Origin: DATAEE01 sp963725145
GTDB lineage: Bacteria > Acidobacteriota > Vicinamibacteria > Vicinamibacterales > 2-12-FULL-66-21
Length of the DNA stretch: 64,000 nt
Reading direction: 5' to 3'
Assembly: GCA_963725145.1 (NCBI GenBank)
Contig: CAVRXL010000013.1
Span: 1,240,001-1,304,000 of the forward strand
Shown here piece by piece: positions 8,751 to 16,913 of this stretch. The notes under the pieces are model-generated. The model saw only the letters and a list, made by a program, of their open reading frames with translations. It was not told the DNA's origin and made no database searches. The position numbers and the translations under genes are program-made. The first letter of the stretch is position 1. Every line of letters begins with the position of its first letter.

Positions 8751-8816
8751 CAGGGATCACGACTTACCTCAGCCGCTCACACGATCGTCGGAATGTAGCT
8801 TGCACCCGAGGAAGCG

Positions 8817-10316
8817 TTGCGACACCCGACGGTAACGCGTTACCCACTCTTGCCCGCCGCTGCGGGTGTCATCGTGACGACGTGTGCGGTCACGACGGCG
8901 AGCGCACAGGAAGCGTTCCTGTTTCCCGCGATCGACGACGCGCGCTCGGCGATCGTCGATCGCGTCAAGACCGAACCGGCCCGGCTCGACATCGCGACGT
9001 GGTACCTGACCGACAGGTTGATTACATCGGCCATCGTGCAGAAGTTCCGGGCCGGCGTGCCAGTCAGAATCATCGGCGATCGCGTCTCGATCTTCGAGAT
9101 CGATGCCGCAACCCGCAGAGAGTTCGAGTACCTGGCGTCGAACGGCGTCCCGGTTCGGCTGCGGTACCGCCCGACGAACTTCCCATCGATCATGCATTGG
9201 AAGTGCGGGATCTTCGTCGGGCAGAACCTCGTGGAGTTCGGGTCCGCCAACTGGACGCCCTTCGAGCTGGCGCGCGCGTCGCCGACGAACTTCAAGGACG
9301 AGACGGTGATGTTCACCAGCGATCCGGCGCTCGTGAACGCTTTCAAGACCAGGTTCGACCAGATGTGGGCCGACACGACCAGTTTTCTCGACTGGCCGGC
9401 CGCGTATCAGCTGGAGACCGGAACCCCGTGGACGACTCCGATGGCGATCTCGCTTACTCGCCTGGAACCGGACCACCCGACGCCTCCCGCGCTGATCTGG
9501 AGCCAGGGACCCGAGCTGAACGATCAGTTGGCGGCGGCAATCGACCGTGAGACGACGTACGTGGACATGGTCGTCTATCGGCTCACGGTGCCGGTCATCA
9601 CGGACGCGCTCGTACGGAAGCTCCAAGCCGGCATCCCTGTGCGCCTCATGATCGAGCCCGAGCAGTACCGCAACCCGGACTTCCCGGAATACTGGCTGAC
9701 CGGCTCGCGCATCGATCAGCTGTGGCGCGCCGGGGCGCAGATACAGCGGCGGACCCATCAGGGCCTCACGCACATGAAGGTTCTCCTCACGTCCGCGCTC
9801 GGCATGCACGGCTCGTCGAATTTCACGGCGAACTGGGAACGGGATCACAACTTCTTCTTCGAGGTCGGGACCAGGCCTGCACTGCACGCCCAGCTGCAAA
9901 CCCGCTTCAATCAGATGTGGGCTGACGCCGCCAATTACACGACCTTCCAGCCTCTGCCACCAAGCGCGCCGGCCTTGATCGCTCCGGTCAACAGCGCGCA
10001 GAGCATTCCCAATACGGTGAGCCTGTCGTGGCGTCGAGCGCCGTGGGCCGTCGCGTTCGACATCTACATTGGAACCTCCCCCTCCACGCTGGCGTTTGCC
10101 GGTCGGGTCGACGCGCCTCAGACCGAGGATCCACCGACGACCTACACGTTCGCGCCCAACGGCGGCTTCCTCTCCCGAACCCAGTACTTCTGGAAAGTGG
10201 TCTCGCGGACCTTCGCGACCGATGCGAATCCCGAGCTCGCGGCGTCCTCGCCGACGTGGTCCTTCAGGACCGTACCCGGCCTCACAACGCCAAGCACGCT
10301 TCGAGTCGTCCCTTAG
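8817..10316 (+). CDS. Secreted phospholipase-D-like protein with variant HKD motifs
   Basis: This 499-residue protein begins with a signal peptide (cleavage likely after TASA, residue 30). It has two PLD half-domains followed by a fibronectin/Ig-like C-terminal domain (about residues 365-490). The half-domains show H127-W-K129 with GSAN at 142-145, and H319-M-K321 with GSSN at 332-335. In both, the Asp of HxKxxxxD is absent (V134 and S326). His, Lys and the GS-N segment remain, so phosphodiester cleavage is still possible. The TTG start at 8817 follows GAGGAAG. The substrate is unknown: lipid, nucleic acid or polysaccharide phosphodiester. Confidence 0.8.
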   Translation: MRHPTVTRYPLLPAAAGVIVTTCAVTTASAQEAFLFPAIDDARSAIVDRVKTEPARLDIATWYLTDRLITSAIVQKFRAGVPVRIIGDRVSIFEIDAATRREFEYLASNGVPVRLRYRPTNFPSIMHWKCGIFVGQNLVEFGSANWTPFELARASPTNFKDETVMFTSDPALVNAFKTRFDQMWADTTSFLDWPAAYQLETGTPWTTPMAISLTRLEPDHPTPPALIWSQGPELNDQLAAAIDRETTYVDMVVYRLTVPVITDALVRKLQAGIPVRLMIEPEQYRNPDFPEYWLTGSRIDQLWRAGAQIQRRTHQGLTHMKVLLTSALGMHGSSNFTANWERDHNFFFEVGTRPALHAQLQTRFNQMWADAANYTTFQPLPPSAPALIAPVNSAQSIPNTVSLSWRRAPWAVAFDIYIGTSPSTLAFAGRVDAPQTEDPPTTYTFAPNGGFLSRTQYFWKVVSRTFATDANPELAASSPTWSFRTVPGLTTPSTLRVVP

Positions 10317-10375
10317 CACTCGGCGCGAGCGCCTCCTGGATTCGCGGCCGTCGACCACCGCACGCGATGCCCATG

Positions 10376-10416
10376 TCCGTATAATCCGTGGTCGCTGAGT
10401 CCGTGAAATCCGCGGT
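10376..10416 (-). repeat. Inverted copy of the CACGGATTA repeat, overlapping the 5' end of the ThiE-like gene
   Basis: Read on the minus strand this contains CACGGATTA (10390-10382) plus a decayed copy (CCGCGGATTT, around 10407-10416). On the plus strand it happens to create TATAAT at 10380-10385, a possible -10 for the ThiE-like gene if translation starts at GTG 10403. Confidence 0.6.
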
Positions 10417-11071
10417 CCCCTTCATCTGCCTCGTCACTGATCGCCGCCGCCTGGCGCCGGGCGAGAGTCTGCAGGTCCAGATGGACCGGCTCGTCGCCCA
10501 GGCCGCCGAAGCGGCGCGGACAGGCGTCGATCTGATCCAGCTGCGGGAGCGCGATCTCGAAGGCGCGGCGCTTGCCGGGCTCGCGCGGAGGCTCATCGAT
10601 GCCGCGGCGCCGGCACGAGTGGTCGTCAACGATCGTGGTGACGTCGCGCTCGCCGCGGGCGCGCATGGCGTCCACCTCCGCAGCGATTCGTACGATGCAG
10701 GACGCCTTCGCGGACTGGCGCCAGCTGGATGGCTGATCGGGCGGTCGGTCCACACGCCTGCGGAAGCCATTGCGGCTGGCAAGGCGGTGGATTATCTGGT
10801 GTTCGGCTCCGTCTACCCTACGGCCTCGAAGCTCGGGGCCCCCCCGGCGGGCGCCGCTGAGCTGAAAAAAGTCGCCGCGGCGGCGGACACACCCGTCCTG
10901 GCAATCGGCGGTGTGACGGTGGCGCGGCTCCCCGAGATCGCTGCCACCGGGTCCGCTGGCGTTGCCGCGATCGAGCTCTTCCTGCCGCCGGGCGCCGAAT
11001 TTCCCGAGCGCCCCGGCATCGCGGCCGCCGTCAGGGCGATCCGCGCCGCCTTCGGCACGGGCTTTGATTGA
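10403..11071 (+). CDS. ThiE/TenI-family thiamine phosphate synthase-like protein
   Basis: This is a TIM-barrel protein of about 222 residues with ThiE landmarks: LIQLRERDL, VVVNDRGDVALAAGAHGVHL, IGRSVHT, YLVFGSVYPTASK and VLAIGGV. ThiE joins HMP-pyrophosphate to thiazole phosphate, while TenI relatives aromatise the thiazole. The usual GQ-D after GVHL is here RSDS, and a more canonical ThiE is encoded at 46637-47272. This copy is therefore a candidate for the TenI-like or specialised paralogue. GTG 10388 is also possible as start, but it lies only 2 bases after a TATAAT; I prefer GTG 10403. It ends 17 bases before the RodZ-like gene. Confidence 0.8.
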   Translation: MKSAVPFICLVTDRRRLAPGESLQVQMDRLVAQAAEAARTGVDLIQLRERDLEGAALAGLARRLIDAAAPARVVVNDRGDVALAAGAHGVHLRSDSYDAGRLRGLAPAGWLIGRSVHTPAEAIAAGKAVDYLVFGSVYPTASKLGAPPAGAAELKKVAAAADTPVLAIGGVTVARLPEIAATGSAGVAAIELFLPPGAEFPERPGIAAAVRAIRAAFGTGFD

Positions 11072-11077
11072 TACAAT
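11072..11077 (+). promoter_or_regulatory. -10 box TACAAT, short-leader promoter of the RodZ-like gene
   Basis: TACAAT ends 11 bases before ATG 11089, so transcription would start about 4 bases before the start codon. No convincing -35 box is visible; the box overlaps the last bases of the upstream gene. Confidence 0.5.
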
Positions 11078-11088
11078 ACCGGCCATCC

Positions 11089-12084
11089 ATGGGCGATTTT
11101 GGGGCAAAGCTCCGGCAGGCGCGAGAGCACCGCGGTGTGTCCCTGCGGCAGATCGCGGGCGCCACCAAGATTTCCGTGGGCGTGCTCGAGGCGCTCGAAC
11201 GCAACGACGTCTCGAAGCTGCCCGGCGGCATTTTCAGCCGGGCGTTCGTGCGTTCCTACGCGAGTGAAGTTGGTCTCGACCCCGACGAGACGATCCGCGA
11301 TTTCGTCGCCGAGTTCTCGAGCGAAGGGGGAGGCGCGCTGCCGCCACCGCTTCAGGTTGCTGCACCCGCTGCGCCCCGATCCTTCGACCCGTCGGCAGGC
11401 TCAGGGTCGTCCCGAGCGAAGTCGAGGGATGACAAGCTCAGGGTCGCCCCGAGCAGCGTCGAAGGGCGACCGCCCGACGCGAGCCGAGGAGTAGTGAAAA
11501 CCGCTCCGGAGCCGGGTCGACGCACGCAGCCCTCCGTCGACATCGCGCCGGACGAAAGCGAGTTCGAAAGTCAGCAGCGCATGGCGAGCGTCGTCCTGCG
11601 GCTGCTCATGGTCAGCGTTCCGCTCGTGCTCGCGATTCTGTATTTCAGCCTGCGCGGGGAGACTCCAGCCGACGGGGCGCCGGCGTCGAGGCCGGCGCCT
11701 GAAGCGGCGCCGCCGCCCGCATCCGTCGAGCAGGCGGCCGCACCGATCGGCGCGGCCACTGCCGGCAGGCAGGTGCCCACGATTGGCTCGGCTGCGGCGC
11801 CGGGTGGACCTTCGGGGTCGCTGAACGAGCAGACGATTGAGCTCCGGCCGGGCGCGCCCTGCTGGGTCTCGTTGACGGTCGATGGCAGCGCTTCGTTGAC
11901 ACGTGAAATGCAGGCGGGGGAGCGCGAGGTCCGCACGTTCCGCCAGGAGGCGGTGCTCAAGGTGGGCGACGCCGCCGCGTGCGAGTTCGCGTTGAACGGC
12001 CGCGTCGCCAGAACGCTCGGTGGACCAGGGCAGACGCGCACCGTCAAGATCACTCCGCAGAACCTGACCTCGTACCTGCCCTGA
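11089..12084 (+). CDS. RodZ-like membrane protein (N-terminal HTH, one TM helix, C-terminal beta domain)
   Basis: This 331-residue protein has an N-terminal Xre/RodZ-type helix-turn-helix (about 1-75; LRQAREHRGVSLRQIAGATK). A disordered linker follows, then one transmembrane helix near residues 165-190 (VLRLLMVSVPLVLAILYFSL) and a C-terminal DUF4115-like domain with ELRPGAPCWVSLTVDG. RodZ links MreB to the wall-building machinery, and this topology is the same. The linker at about residues 97-128 is encoded by an inserted palindromic repeat (11379-11465), an in-frame expansion. I chose ATG 11089 rather than the upstream TTG because the HTH begins there. Confidence 0.82.
   Translation: MGDFGAKLRQAREHRGVSLRQIAGATKISVGVLEALERNDVSKLPGGIFSRAFVRSYASEVGLDPDETIRDFVAEFSSEGGGALPPPLQVAAPAAPRSFDPSAGSGSSRAKSRDDKLRVAPSSVEGRPPDASRGVVKTAPEPGRRTQPSVDIAPDESEFESQQRMASVVLRLLMVSVPLVLAILYFSLRGETPADGAPASRPAPEAAPPPASVEQAAAPIGAATAGRQVPTIGSAAAPGGPSGSLNEQTIELRPGAPCWVSLTVDGSASLTREMQAGEREVRTFRQEAVLKVGDAAACEFALNGRVARTLGGPGQTRTVKITPQNLTSYLP
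11379..11465. repeat. Palindromic repeat element inserted in frame within the RodZ-like gene
   Basis: ATCCTTCGAC (11379-11388) and GTCGAGGGAT (11421-11430) are inverted arms with one mismatch. The inner core GCTCAGGGTCG-CCCGAGC is repeated with small changes from about 11399 and again from about 11436, followed by GTCGAAGGG. The translation SGSSRAKSRDDKLR is low-complexity and hydrophilic and lies in the linker, where an insertion would be tolerated. Confidence 0.8.
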
Positions 12085-12851
12085 TGGACCCGGGCCTCAG
12101 GAACCCCCTCATCGATTGTTTTCGGCGCGGAGAAGTCGCTCAGGACATCCGGCTTCTGGCGGCGCAGGGCGCCATGGCGATCCCCCCACTCGAGCGACTC
12201 GCGCTGCTCGTGCTCCTGGTGGACGATCAGGAGCCCGACGTCGCGGCGGCGGCCGGCGCGACGATCGCCGCGCTGCCCGAGCGGGCCCTCACGAGCTTTC
12301 TCGCGCGGACAGACGTGCCCGAGGAAATGCGGCAATTCTTCGGCAGGCGAGGCATCACGCCGGCACGCGCGTCCGACCGCCTGGCGGAGGATGAGCAGCT
12401 GCTCGAAGCGGACGCGTCCAAGGAAGAGCCGCCGCCCGGTGAGGGGAGCGCCCCGATTGCCAACATGTCGATTCTCGACCGCATGAAGCTCGCGATGAAA
12501 GGCACGCGCGAGCAGCGTCAGACCCTTATTCGCGACCCGAACAAGATGGTTTCGGCCGCCGTCCTCAGCAGCCCGAAACTGACGGAAAGCGAAATCGAGT
12601 CCTTCGCCCGGATGGGGAACGTGAGCGAGGATGTCCTGCGGACCATCGGCACGAACCGGTCCTGGACGAAGAACTACTCGGTGATCGCCGCCCTGGCGCG
12701 CAACCCCAAGACGCCGCCCGCGATCTCGCTCAACCTCGTCGGGCGCCTGAACGAGCGCGACATCAAGGTCATCACCCTCGACCGCAACGTCCCGGAGGCG
12801 CTTCGCCTCGCCGCGCGGAAGTTCCTCGTCAAGGTCAAAGGCAGGGATTGA
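12084..12851 (+). CDS. Conserved protein of unknown function, HEAT-like helical repeats
   Basis: This 255-residue, helix-rich protein starts at ATG 12084, overlapping the stop of the RodZ-like gene (TGATG). The N-terminal part has Leu/Ala-rich helices (LERLALLVLLVDDQEPDVAAAAGATIAAL). The C-terminal half has repeated short motifs such as LIRDPNKMVSAAVLSSPKLT and ALARNPKTPPAISLNLVGRL, which look like leucine-rich or HEAT-like repeats. There is no signal peptide or membrane segment. Tight coupling to a RodZ-like gene suggests a role in cell shape or envelope growth, but that is only inference. Confidence 0.7.
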   Translation: MDPGLRNPLIDCFRRGEVAQDIRLLAAQGAMAIPPLERLALLVLLVDDQEPDVAAAAGATIAALPERALTSFLARTDVPEEMRQFFGRRGITPARASDRLAEDEQLLEADASKEEPPPGEGSAPIANMSILDRMKLAMKGTREQRQTLIRDPNKMVSAAVLSSPKLTESEIESFARMGNVSEDVLRTIGTNRSWTKNYSVIAALARNPKTPPAISLNLVGRLNERDIKVITLDRNVPEALRLAARKFLVKVKGRD

Positions 12852-12862
12852 GCCTTACGTTC

Positions 12863-13078
12863 ATGGACGCGCTGGACGAAATCAAACGGCTCTACTTCGG
12901 CGCCACGAAGGCGACGGTGCAGCGGGACCTGGCCCGGGCGATCGTGCTGTTGAAAGGCATGAAGAGCGAAGAGGAGCGGCAGAAGGCCGCCGTTTACATG
13001 GACGGTTTGTCGCAGATGCGCAGCGAGTGGGGAATGCGGCCCCGCGGCGGCCCGGGGCAGAAGAAGCAGAGGCCCTAG
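12863..13078 (+). CDS. Small conserved helical protein of unknown function
   Basis: ATG 12863 gives 71 residues beginning MDALDEIKRLYFGATKATVQRDLARAIVLL, a charged amphipathic helical protein with a basic, Gly/Pro-rich tail (RPRGGPGQKKQRP). A TTG at 12848 overlapping the previous stop is an alternative start. It is the last gene of the co-directional run and its stop codon overlaps that of polX on the opposite strand. Function not recognised. Confidence 0.6.
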   Translation: MDALDEIKRLYFGATKATVQRDLARAIVLLKGMKSEEERQKAAVYMDGLSQMRSEWGMRPRGGPGQKKQRP

Positions 13079-14808
13079 CCTCGTTTCTGGTTTCGCCTCA
13101 ATCGCTTGCGCAGCTTCTCCACGGGCAGCGTGTTGAGGACGTCCTCGGTGCGCAGCCATGCGCGGCGCGCGACCATGACGCCCCAACGAAGGAAGTCGAA
13201 CTCGCTCGGCATGTGCGAATCGGAATCGACGACGATCGCGACGCCCCGCTCGCGGGCGAGGCGCGCGTGCACGTCGTTCAGGTCGAGCCGCTGCGGATGG
13301 CTGTTGATCTCGAGCGCGACGCCGAGCCGTGCGGCCGTATCGATGACGCGTTCCATGTTCACCGCGTAGGGCGGGCGCTTCAGGATCCGCCGGCCAGTCG
13401 GGTGCCCCAGCACGTCGACCCAGCGGTTCTCGATGGCACGCAGGATCCGCTCCGTCATCTGGCTCTCCTCCTGGTTGAAGCCGGAATGGACGGACGCGAC
13501 CACGATGTCCAGCTGGGCGAGACAGTCGTCCGAGAGATCGAGCCGGCCATCCGGCAGGATTTCGCACTCGATGCCGGCGAGGAGCGTGATGCCGGCGCGC
13601 CTGGATGCCTCCCGGACGGCCTTGGCATGTTCGAGCGCGCGTGCCTCGTCGAGCCCTTCGACCATCGCCAGCGCGCGGCTATGGTCGGTCACCGCGAGAT
13701 ACTCGAGCCCGGCCGCCCTGGCTGCTCGCGCCATGGTGAGGATGTCGGCACGGCCGTCGCTGGCCGTCGTGTGCGAGTGGAGATCGCCCTTCAGGTCCGA
13801 GCGCTCGACGAGGGCCGGGAGACCGTTGGCTTCCGCCGCGGCGATCTCGCCGCGGTTCTCGCGCAGCTCCGGCGGAACATACGCAAGCCCGAGCGCCTTG
13901 TAAATCGACGCTTCCGTCTTGCCGGCGACGGCGCGCTCCTTCTCGTTGTAGAGCCCGTACTCGTTCAGCTTCAGGCCGCGACCGAGCGCGCGATCGCGGA
14001 GGGCAATGTTGTGCGCCTTCGACCCCGTGAAGTACTGAAGCGCCGCTCCCTCGCTCTCGCGCGCGACGACGCGCACGTCCGCTTGAAGGCCGCCGCGCAG
14101 GATGACGCTCGACTTCGTGTCGCCCCGCGCCAGGACGCGTTCAACGAGCGGATGACTCGTGAACGACGCCATCAGCGCCGCCGGGCCGCGGGCGCCGGCC
14201 GGCCCGGCGACGACGATGTCGAGGTCGCCGCACGTGTCGCAGCCCCGGCGAAGGCTGCCTACGGGGGTGATGGAGGCCTTCGGCGCGGCGTGACTGAGAT
14301 GGGCGACGATCGCCGCGGCCGCGTCGCTCGCGTCGCTGATCAGCCGGCGGTTGCCGAGCTGCTTGCGATCCTCGATCGCCTTGAGGATGAGCGCCGCTTT
14401 CTTCTCGCCCATGCCTTTTATCCCCCGCAGGCGCCCGCTGCGCGCGGCCGCCTCGAGGTCTTCCAGGGTCTTGATGTCGAGCGATCCGTACAGCAACGCG
14501 ACGGTCTTGGGACCGACCCCCTGCAGGCGGAGCAGATCCAATACGGTCGGCGGAAACTCTTTCAGGAGCGCCTTGTGATACTCGAGGCCGCCCGTGTCGA
14601 GCAGCTCGCCGATCTTCGCGGCGAGATCCTTGCCGATACCGGGGAGCTTGAGGCGCGCGTCGGGCGGCAGGTCCGCGACGCGTTCACCCATCGTGGCGAT
14701 CGTCTCGGCCGCCGTGCGGTAGGCGCGCACCCGGAACGGGTTCTCGTTCTTGATCTCGAGCAGATCGCCGATCTCGGCGAAGACGCGGGCTATCGACGCG
14801 TTATCCAC
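13075..14808 (-). CDS. polX: DNA polymerase X family protein with C-terminal PHP domain
   Basis: This 577-residue protein has N-terminal helix-hairpin-helix motifs (LPGIGKDLAAKI near 55; LQGVGPKTVALLYG near 95; IKGMGEKKAAL near 130). The Pol-beta-type palm has PVGSLRRG and the catalytic pair in GDLDIV (D195, D197) with D244 as likely third ligand. A PHP phosphoesterase domain starts at GDLHSHTTASDGR (341). Bacterial PolX fills short gaps and its PHP domain gives 3'-5' exonuclease activity in base-excision repair. The GTG start at 14808 overlaps the end of the GHMP kinase by 8 bp. A degenerate paralogue is encoded at 25638-26816. Confidence 0.94.
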   Translation of the reverse strand: MDNASIARVFAEIGDLLEIKNENPFRVRAYRTAAETIATMGERVADLPPDARLKLPGIGKDLAAKIGELLDTGGLEYHKALLKEFPPTVLDLLRLQGVGPKTVALLYGSLDIKTLEDLEAAARSGRLRGIKGMGEKKAALILKAIEDRKQLGNRRLISDASDAAAAIVAHLSHAAPKASITPVGSLRRGCDTCGDLDIVVAGPAGARGPAALMASFTSHPLVERVLARGDTKSSVILRGGLQADVRVVARESEGAALQYFTGSKAHNIALRDRALGRGLKLNEYGLYNEKERAVAGKTEASIYKALGLAYVPPELRENRGEIAAAEANGLPALVERSDLKGDLHSHTTASDGRADILTMARAARAAGLEYLAVTDHSRALAMVEGLDEARALEHAKAVREASRRAGITLLAGIECEILPDGRLDLSDDCLAQLDIVVASVHSGFNQEESQMTERILRAIENRWVDVLGHPTGRRILKRPPYAVNMERVIDTAARLGVALEINSHPQRLDLNDVHARLARERGVAIVVDSDSHMPSEFDFLRWGVMVARRAWLRTEDVLNTLPVEKLRKRLRRNQKRG

Positions 14809-15796
14809 GATCCACGATCAATCCCTGTGTTTCGACCCGGTAGCTCAGGACTTGTGCGCCAGCGGACGTCAGCGCCGCCCGTACCGCGGGCAGCCGATCG
14901 GGTTCGGCGAAGACGATCATGCAGCCGCCGCCGCCCGCACCGCAGACCTTGGCGGCCTGCGCGCCCGCGCTGCGGGAGATCGAAATCAGCCGCTCGATCT
15001 CCGGTGTGCTGACGCCGGGGGCGAGCCGCTTGCGGTTGTCCCATTCCGCCGCGATCTGGCGGCCGACCTCGGGCCAGTCGCCGCGGCCAAGCGCCTCGCG
15101 CATCGCGATCGCGATGTCGCGAATCTGTTCGAACCGATCGAACACGCCGCGGTCGCCGTCGATGTGCCGCTTGGTGACTTCCCAGTTGTTGATGCCGGAC
15201 TGCCGCGAGGCGCCGGTATACGCGAGGACGATGTGCGCCTCCAGGGCGCGCGGGTCGACCGCCAGGGGGATCCGCCGGACGCCGTCCGGACGCAGTTCGA
15301 CGGCCGACACGCCGCCGTAGAGCGCCGGCCGGAAATCCTGCGCGCCCGTCGGGACGTCGATCGCCTGCGCCTCGACGTTCATCGCGATCTGCAGCAGCAC
15401 GTCGTCTTCGAGCACCGTCTGTTGCCAGGCGGCCACGGCGCCGCACACGGCGATGTTCAGCGCCGACGAGCCGGCGATCCCGGCGCCGACCGGCGACTCC
15501 GACGCCGTCGCGACGCGCAACCCGCCGACGCGGAAGAACTGCAGAAGGTGCCCGATCAGCTTCAGCTCGTGGTTGCCGCGCAGCTCGGACCAGTGGCTGG
15601 CTTTCACGGTGCGCCCGGTATCGGCCGACGCAATCTCGATCATCCCGTCGTCGAGCGGCGTGAGCTCGCACCGCGCGCGCAGGCTGATGGCGGCGTTGAG
15701 CGTTTGCGCATCCTCGTGAAAAAGATAGAGCGGCCAGATATCCATGGTGCCGCCGGCAAGATCGATGCGCGTGGGCGCCGAGGATGTGATGCGCAC
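14801..15796 (-). CDS. GHMP-family sugar kinase
   Basis: This 331-residue kinase shows the GHMP pattern: the N-terminal sugar-binding segment SAPTRIDLAGGTMDIW, the ATP loop SPVGAGIAGSSALNIA near residue 100, and the C-terminal CGAGGGGCMIVFAE. Relatives include heptose-7-phosphate kinase, galactokinase and related enzymes. The exact sugar cannot be told from sequence. I prefer the GTG at 15796 over the ATG at 15826 because it lies exactly 7 bases after a TATAAT, consistent with a leaderless mRNA. It is divergent from nagZ across a shared promoter, so a role with a cell-wall sugar is possible. Confidence 0.82.
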   Translation of the reverse strand: MRITSSAPTRIDLAGGTMDIWPLYLFHEDAQTLNAAISLRARCELTPLDDGMIEIASADTGRTVKASHWSELRGNHELKLIGHLLQFFRVGGLRVATASESPVGAGIAGSSALNIAVCGAVAAWQQTVLEDDVLLQIAMNVEAQAIDVPTGAQDFRPALYGGVSAVELRPDGVRRIPLAVDPRALEAHIVLAYTGASRQSGINNWEVTKRHIDGDRGVFDRFEQIRDIAIAMREALGRGDWPEVGRQIAAEWDNRKRLAPGVSTPEIERLISISRSAGAQAAKVCGAGGGGCMIVFAEPDRLPAVRAALTSAGAQVLSYRVETQGLIVDRG

Positions 15797-15802
15797 GCGC
15801 AG

Positions 15803-15810
15803 ATTATAAT
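15803..15810. promoter_or_regulatory. Shared palindromic -10 box ATTATAAT for divergent nagZ and GHMP kinase
   Basis: ATTATAAT equals its own reverse complement, so it contains TATAAT on both strands (plus: 15805-15810; minus: 15808-15803). On the plus strand nagZ ATG begins 10 bases after the box. On the minus strand the kinase GTG begins 7 bases after it. Both mRNAs would be leaderless or nearly so. No clear -35 box is visible either way. Confidence 0.65.
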
Positions 15811-15819
15811 GGCGGATTG

Positions 15820-16908
15820 ATGTCACAGCGGGACCTCCGGCGTCACGTCGGGCAGTTGCTGGTCGCGGGCTTCGACGGCCACACGCTGCCCGCCGACCTC
15901 AAGACGCTGGCTCGTGAGTTCGATCTCGGCGGCGTCATCTTCTTCGCGCGCAACGTCGTCGAGCCGGCGCAGGTGGCCGAGCTCGCACGGGAGGCGCGTG
16001 CTCTCCGGCGTGAGCTGCCGCTCTGGGTGAGCGTCGACCAGGAAGGCGGGCGCGTCGCGCGTCTGAAGCGCCCGTTCACCGAGTGGCCCCCGATGCGGGC
16101 GCTCGGGCGCAGCGGCGACGAGCAGCTCGCGGGGCGCTTCGCTCAAGCGCTGGCGGCCGAGCTCACGGCAGTCGGCATCAACCTGGACTACACGCCCGTC
16201 CTCGACATCTACACGAACCCGAAGAACACCGTCATCGGCGACCGCGCCTTTGGCGAGCGTGGGGAGGATGTGGCCCGGTTCGGGCGCATCGTCATCCGGA
16301 CGCTGCAGGCCGCAGGTATCGCTGCGTGCGGGAAGCACTTCCCGGGACACGGCGACACGATCGCCGATTCCCACGAAGAGCTGCCGGTCGTCGAGCACGA
16401 CCCGGACCGGATTCGCCGTGTCGAGCTCGCGCCGTTCAAGGCCGCCATCGAGGAGCAGGTCGCCGCGATCATGACGGCGCACGTCCTCGTGCCCGCCTTC
16501 GACGAGGAGCGGCCCGCGACGCTCTCACCGACGCTCGTCGACGGCGTGCTGAAGCGTGAGCTGGGATACGGCGGGCTCGTCCTTACTGACGACATGCAGA
16601 TGAAAGCGTTGAGCGCGCGGTATCCGATCGGCGACAGCGCCGTGGGAGCAATCGCCGCCGGCTGCGACGCGATGCTCATCGGCAACGGCGGGCAGGAGCC
16701 GCAGGTCGTCGCGCTGGAGGCAGTGATCCACGCGGTCGAGCAGGAGCGCCTTCCGATCACGCGGGTTGAGGACGCGATCGCGCGCCACCGGCGCGTCAAA
16801 GAGCGTTTCCTTGTCGGCCGTCGAGATGAAGGCCGCACGCCACTGGCGGAGGTCATCGGCCGGGGCGAGCATCTCGCGATCGCCGAGGAGATGGCGAGGT
16901 TCCTCTGA
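15820..16908 (+). CDS. nagZ: Beta-N-acetylglucosaminidase NagZ (GH3)
   Basis: This 362-residue glycoside hydrolase family 3 protein has the NagZ signature KHFPGHGDTIADSHEELP, which includes the catalytic His, and the nucleophile Asp in VLTDDMQMKAL. VDQEGGRVARLK is also diagnostic. NagZ removes GlcNAc from 1,6-anhydro-MurNAc peptides in the cytoplasm during murein recycling. There is no signal peptide, in line with a cytoplasmic enzyme. It is the first gene of a run continuing with ldcA and mpl. ATG 15820 was preferred over TTG 15817. Confidence 0.94.
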   Translation: MSQRDLRRHVGQLLVAGFDGHTLPADLKTLAREFDLGGVIFFARNVVEPAQVAELAREARALRRELPLWVSVDQEGGRVARLKRPFTEWPPMRALGRSGDEQLAGRFAQALAAELTAVGINLDYTPVLDIYTNPKNTVIGDRAFGERGEDVARFGRIVIRTLQAAGIAACGKHFPGHGDTIADSHEELPVVEHDPDRIRRVELAPFKAAIEEQVAAIMTAHVLVPAFDEERPATLSPTLVDGVLKRELGYGGLVLTDDMQMKALSARYPIGDSAVGAIAAGCDAMLIGNGGQEPQVVALEAVIHAVEQERLPITRVEDAIARHRRVKERFLVGRRDEGRTPLAEVIGRGEHLAIAEEMARFL

Positions 16909-16913
16909 GCGGG

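Noticed and set aside
10380..10385. TATAAT as a firm promoter of the ThiE-like gene
   Set aside because: It arises inside the repeat element and fits only one of two possible start codons; mentioned but not called as a promoter.
8724..10416. Insertion sequence around the PLD-like gene
   Set aside because: Inverted 9-bp words flank the gene but there is no transposase and no target-site duplication that I can see; kept only as a finding.
13027..15012. A 661-codon open frame on the plus strand opposite polX and the GHMP kinase
   Set aside because: It is antisense to well-recognised genes; long antisense frames are expected where codons end in G or C. No domain is recognisable.
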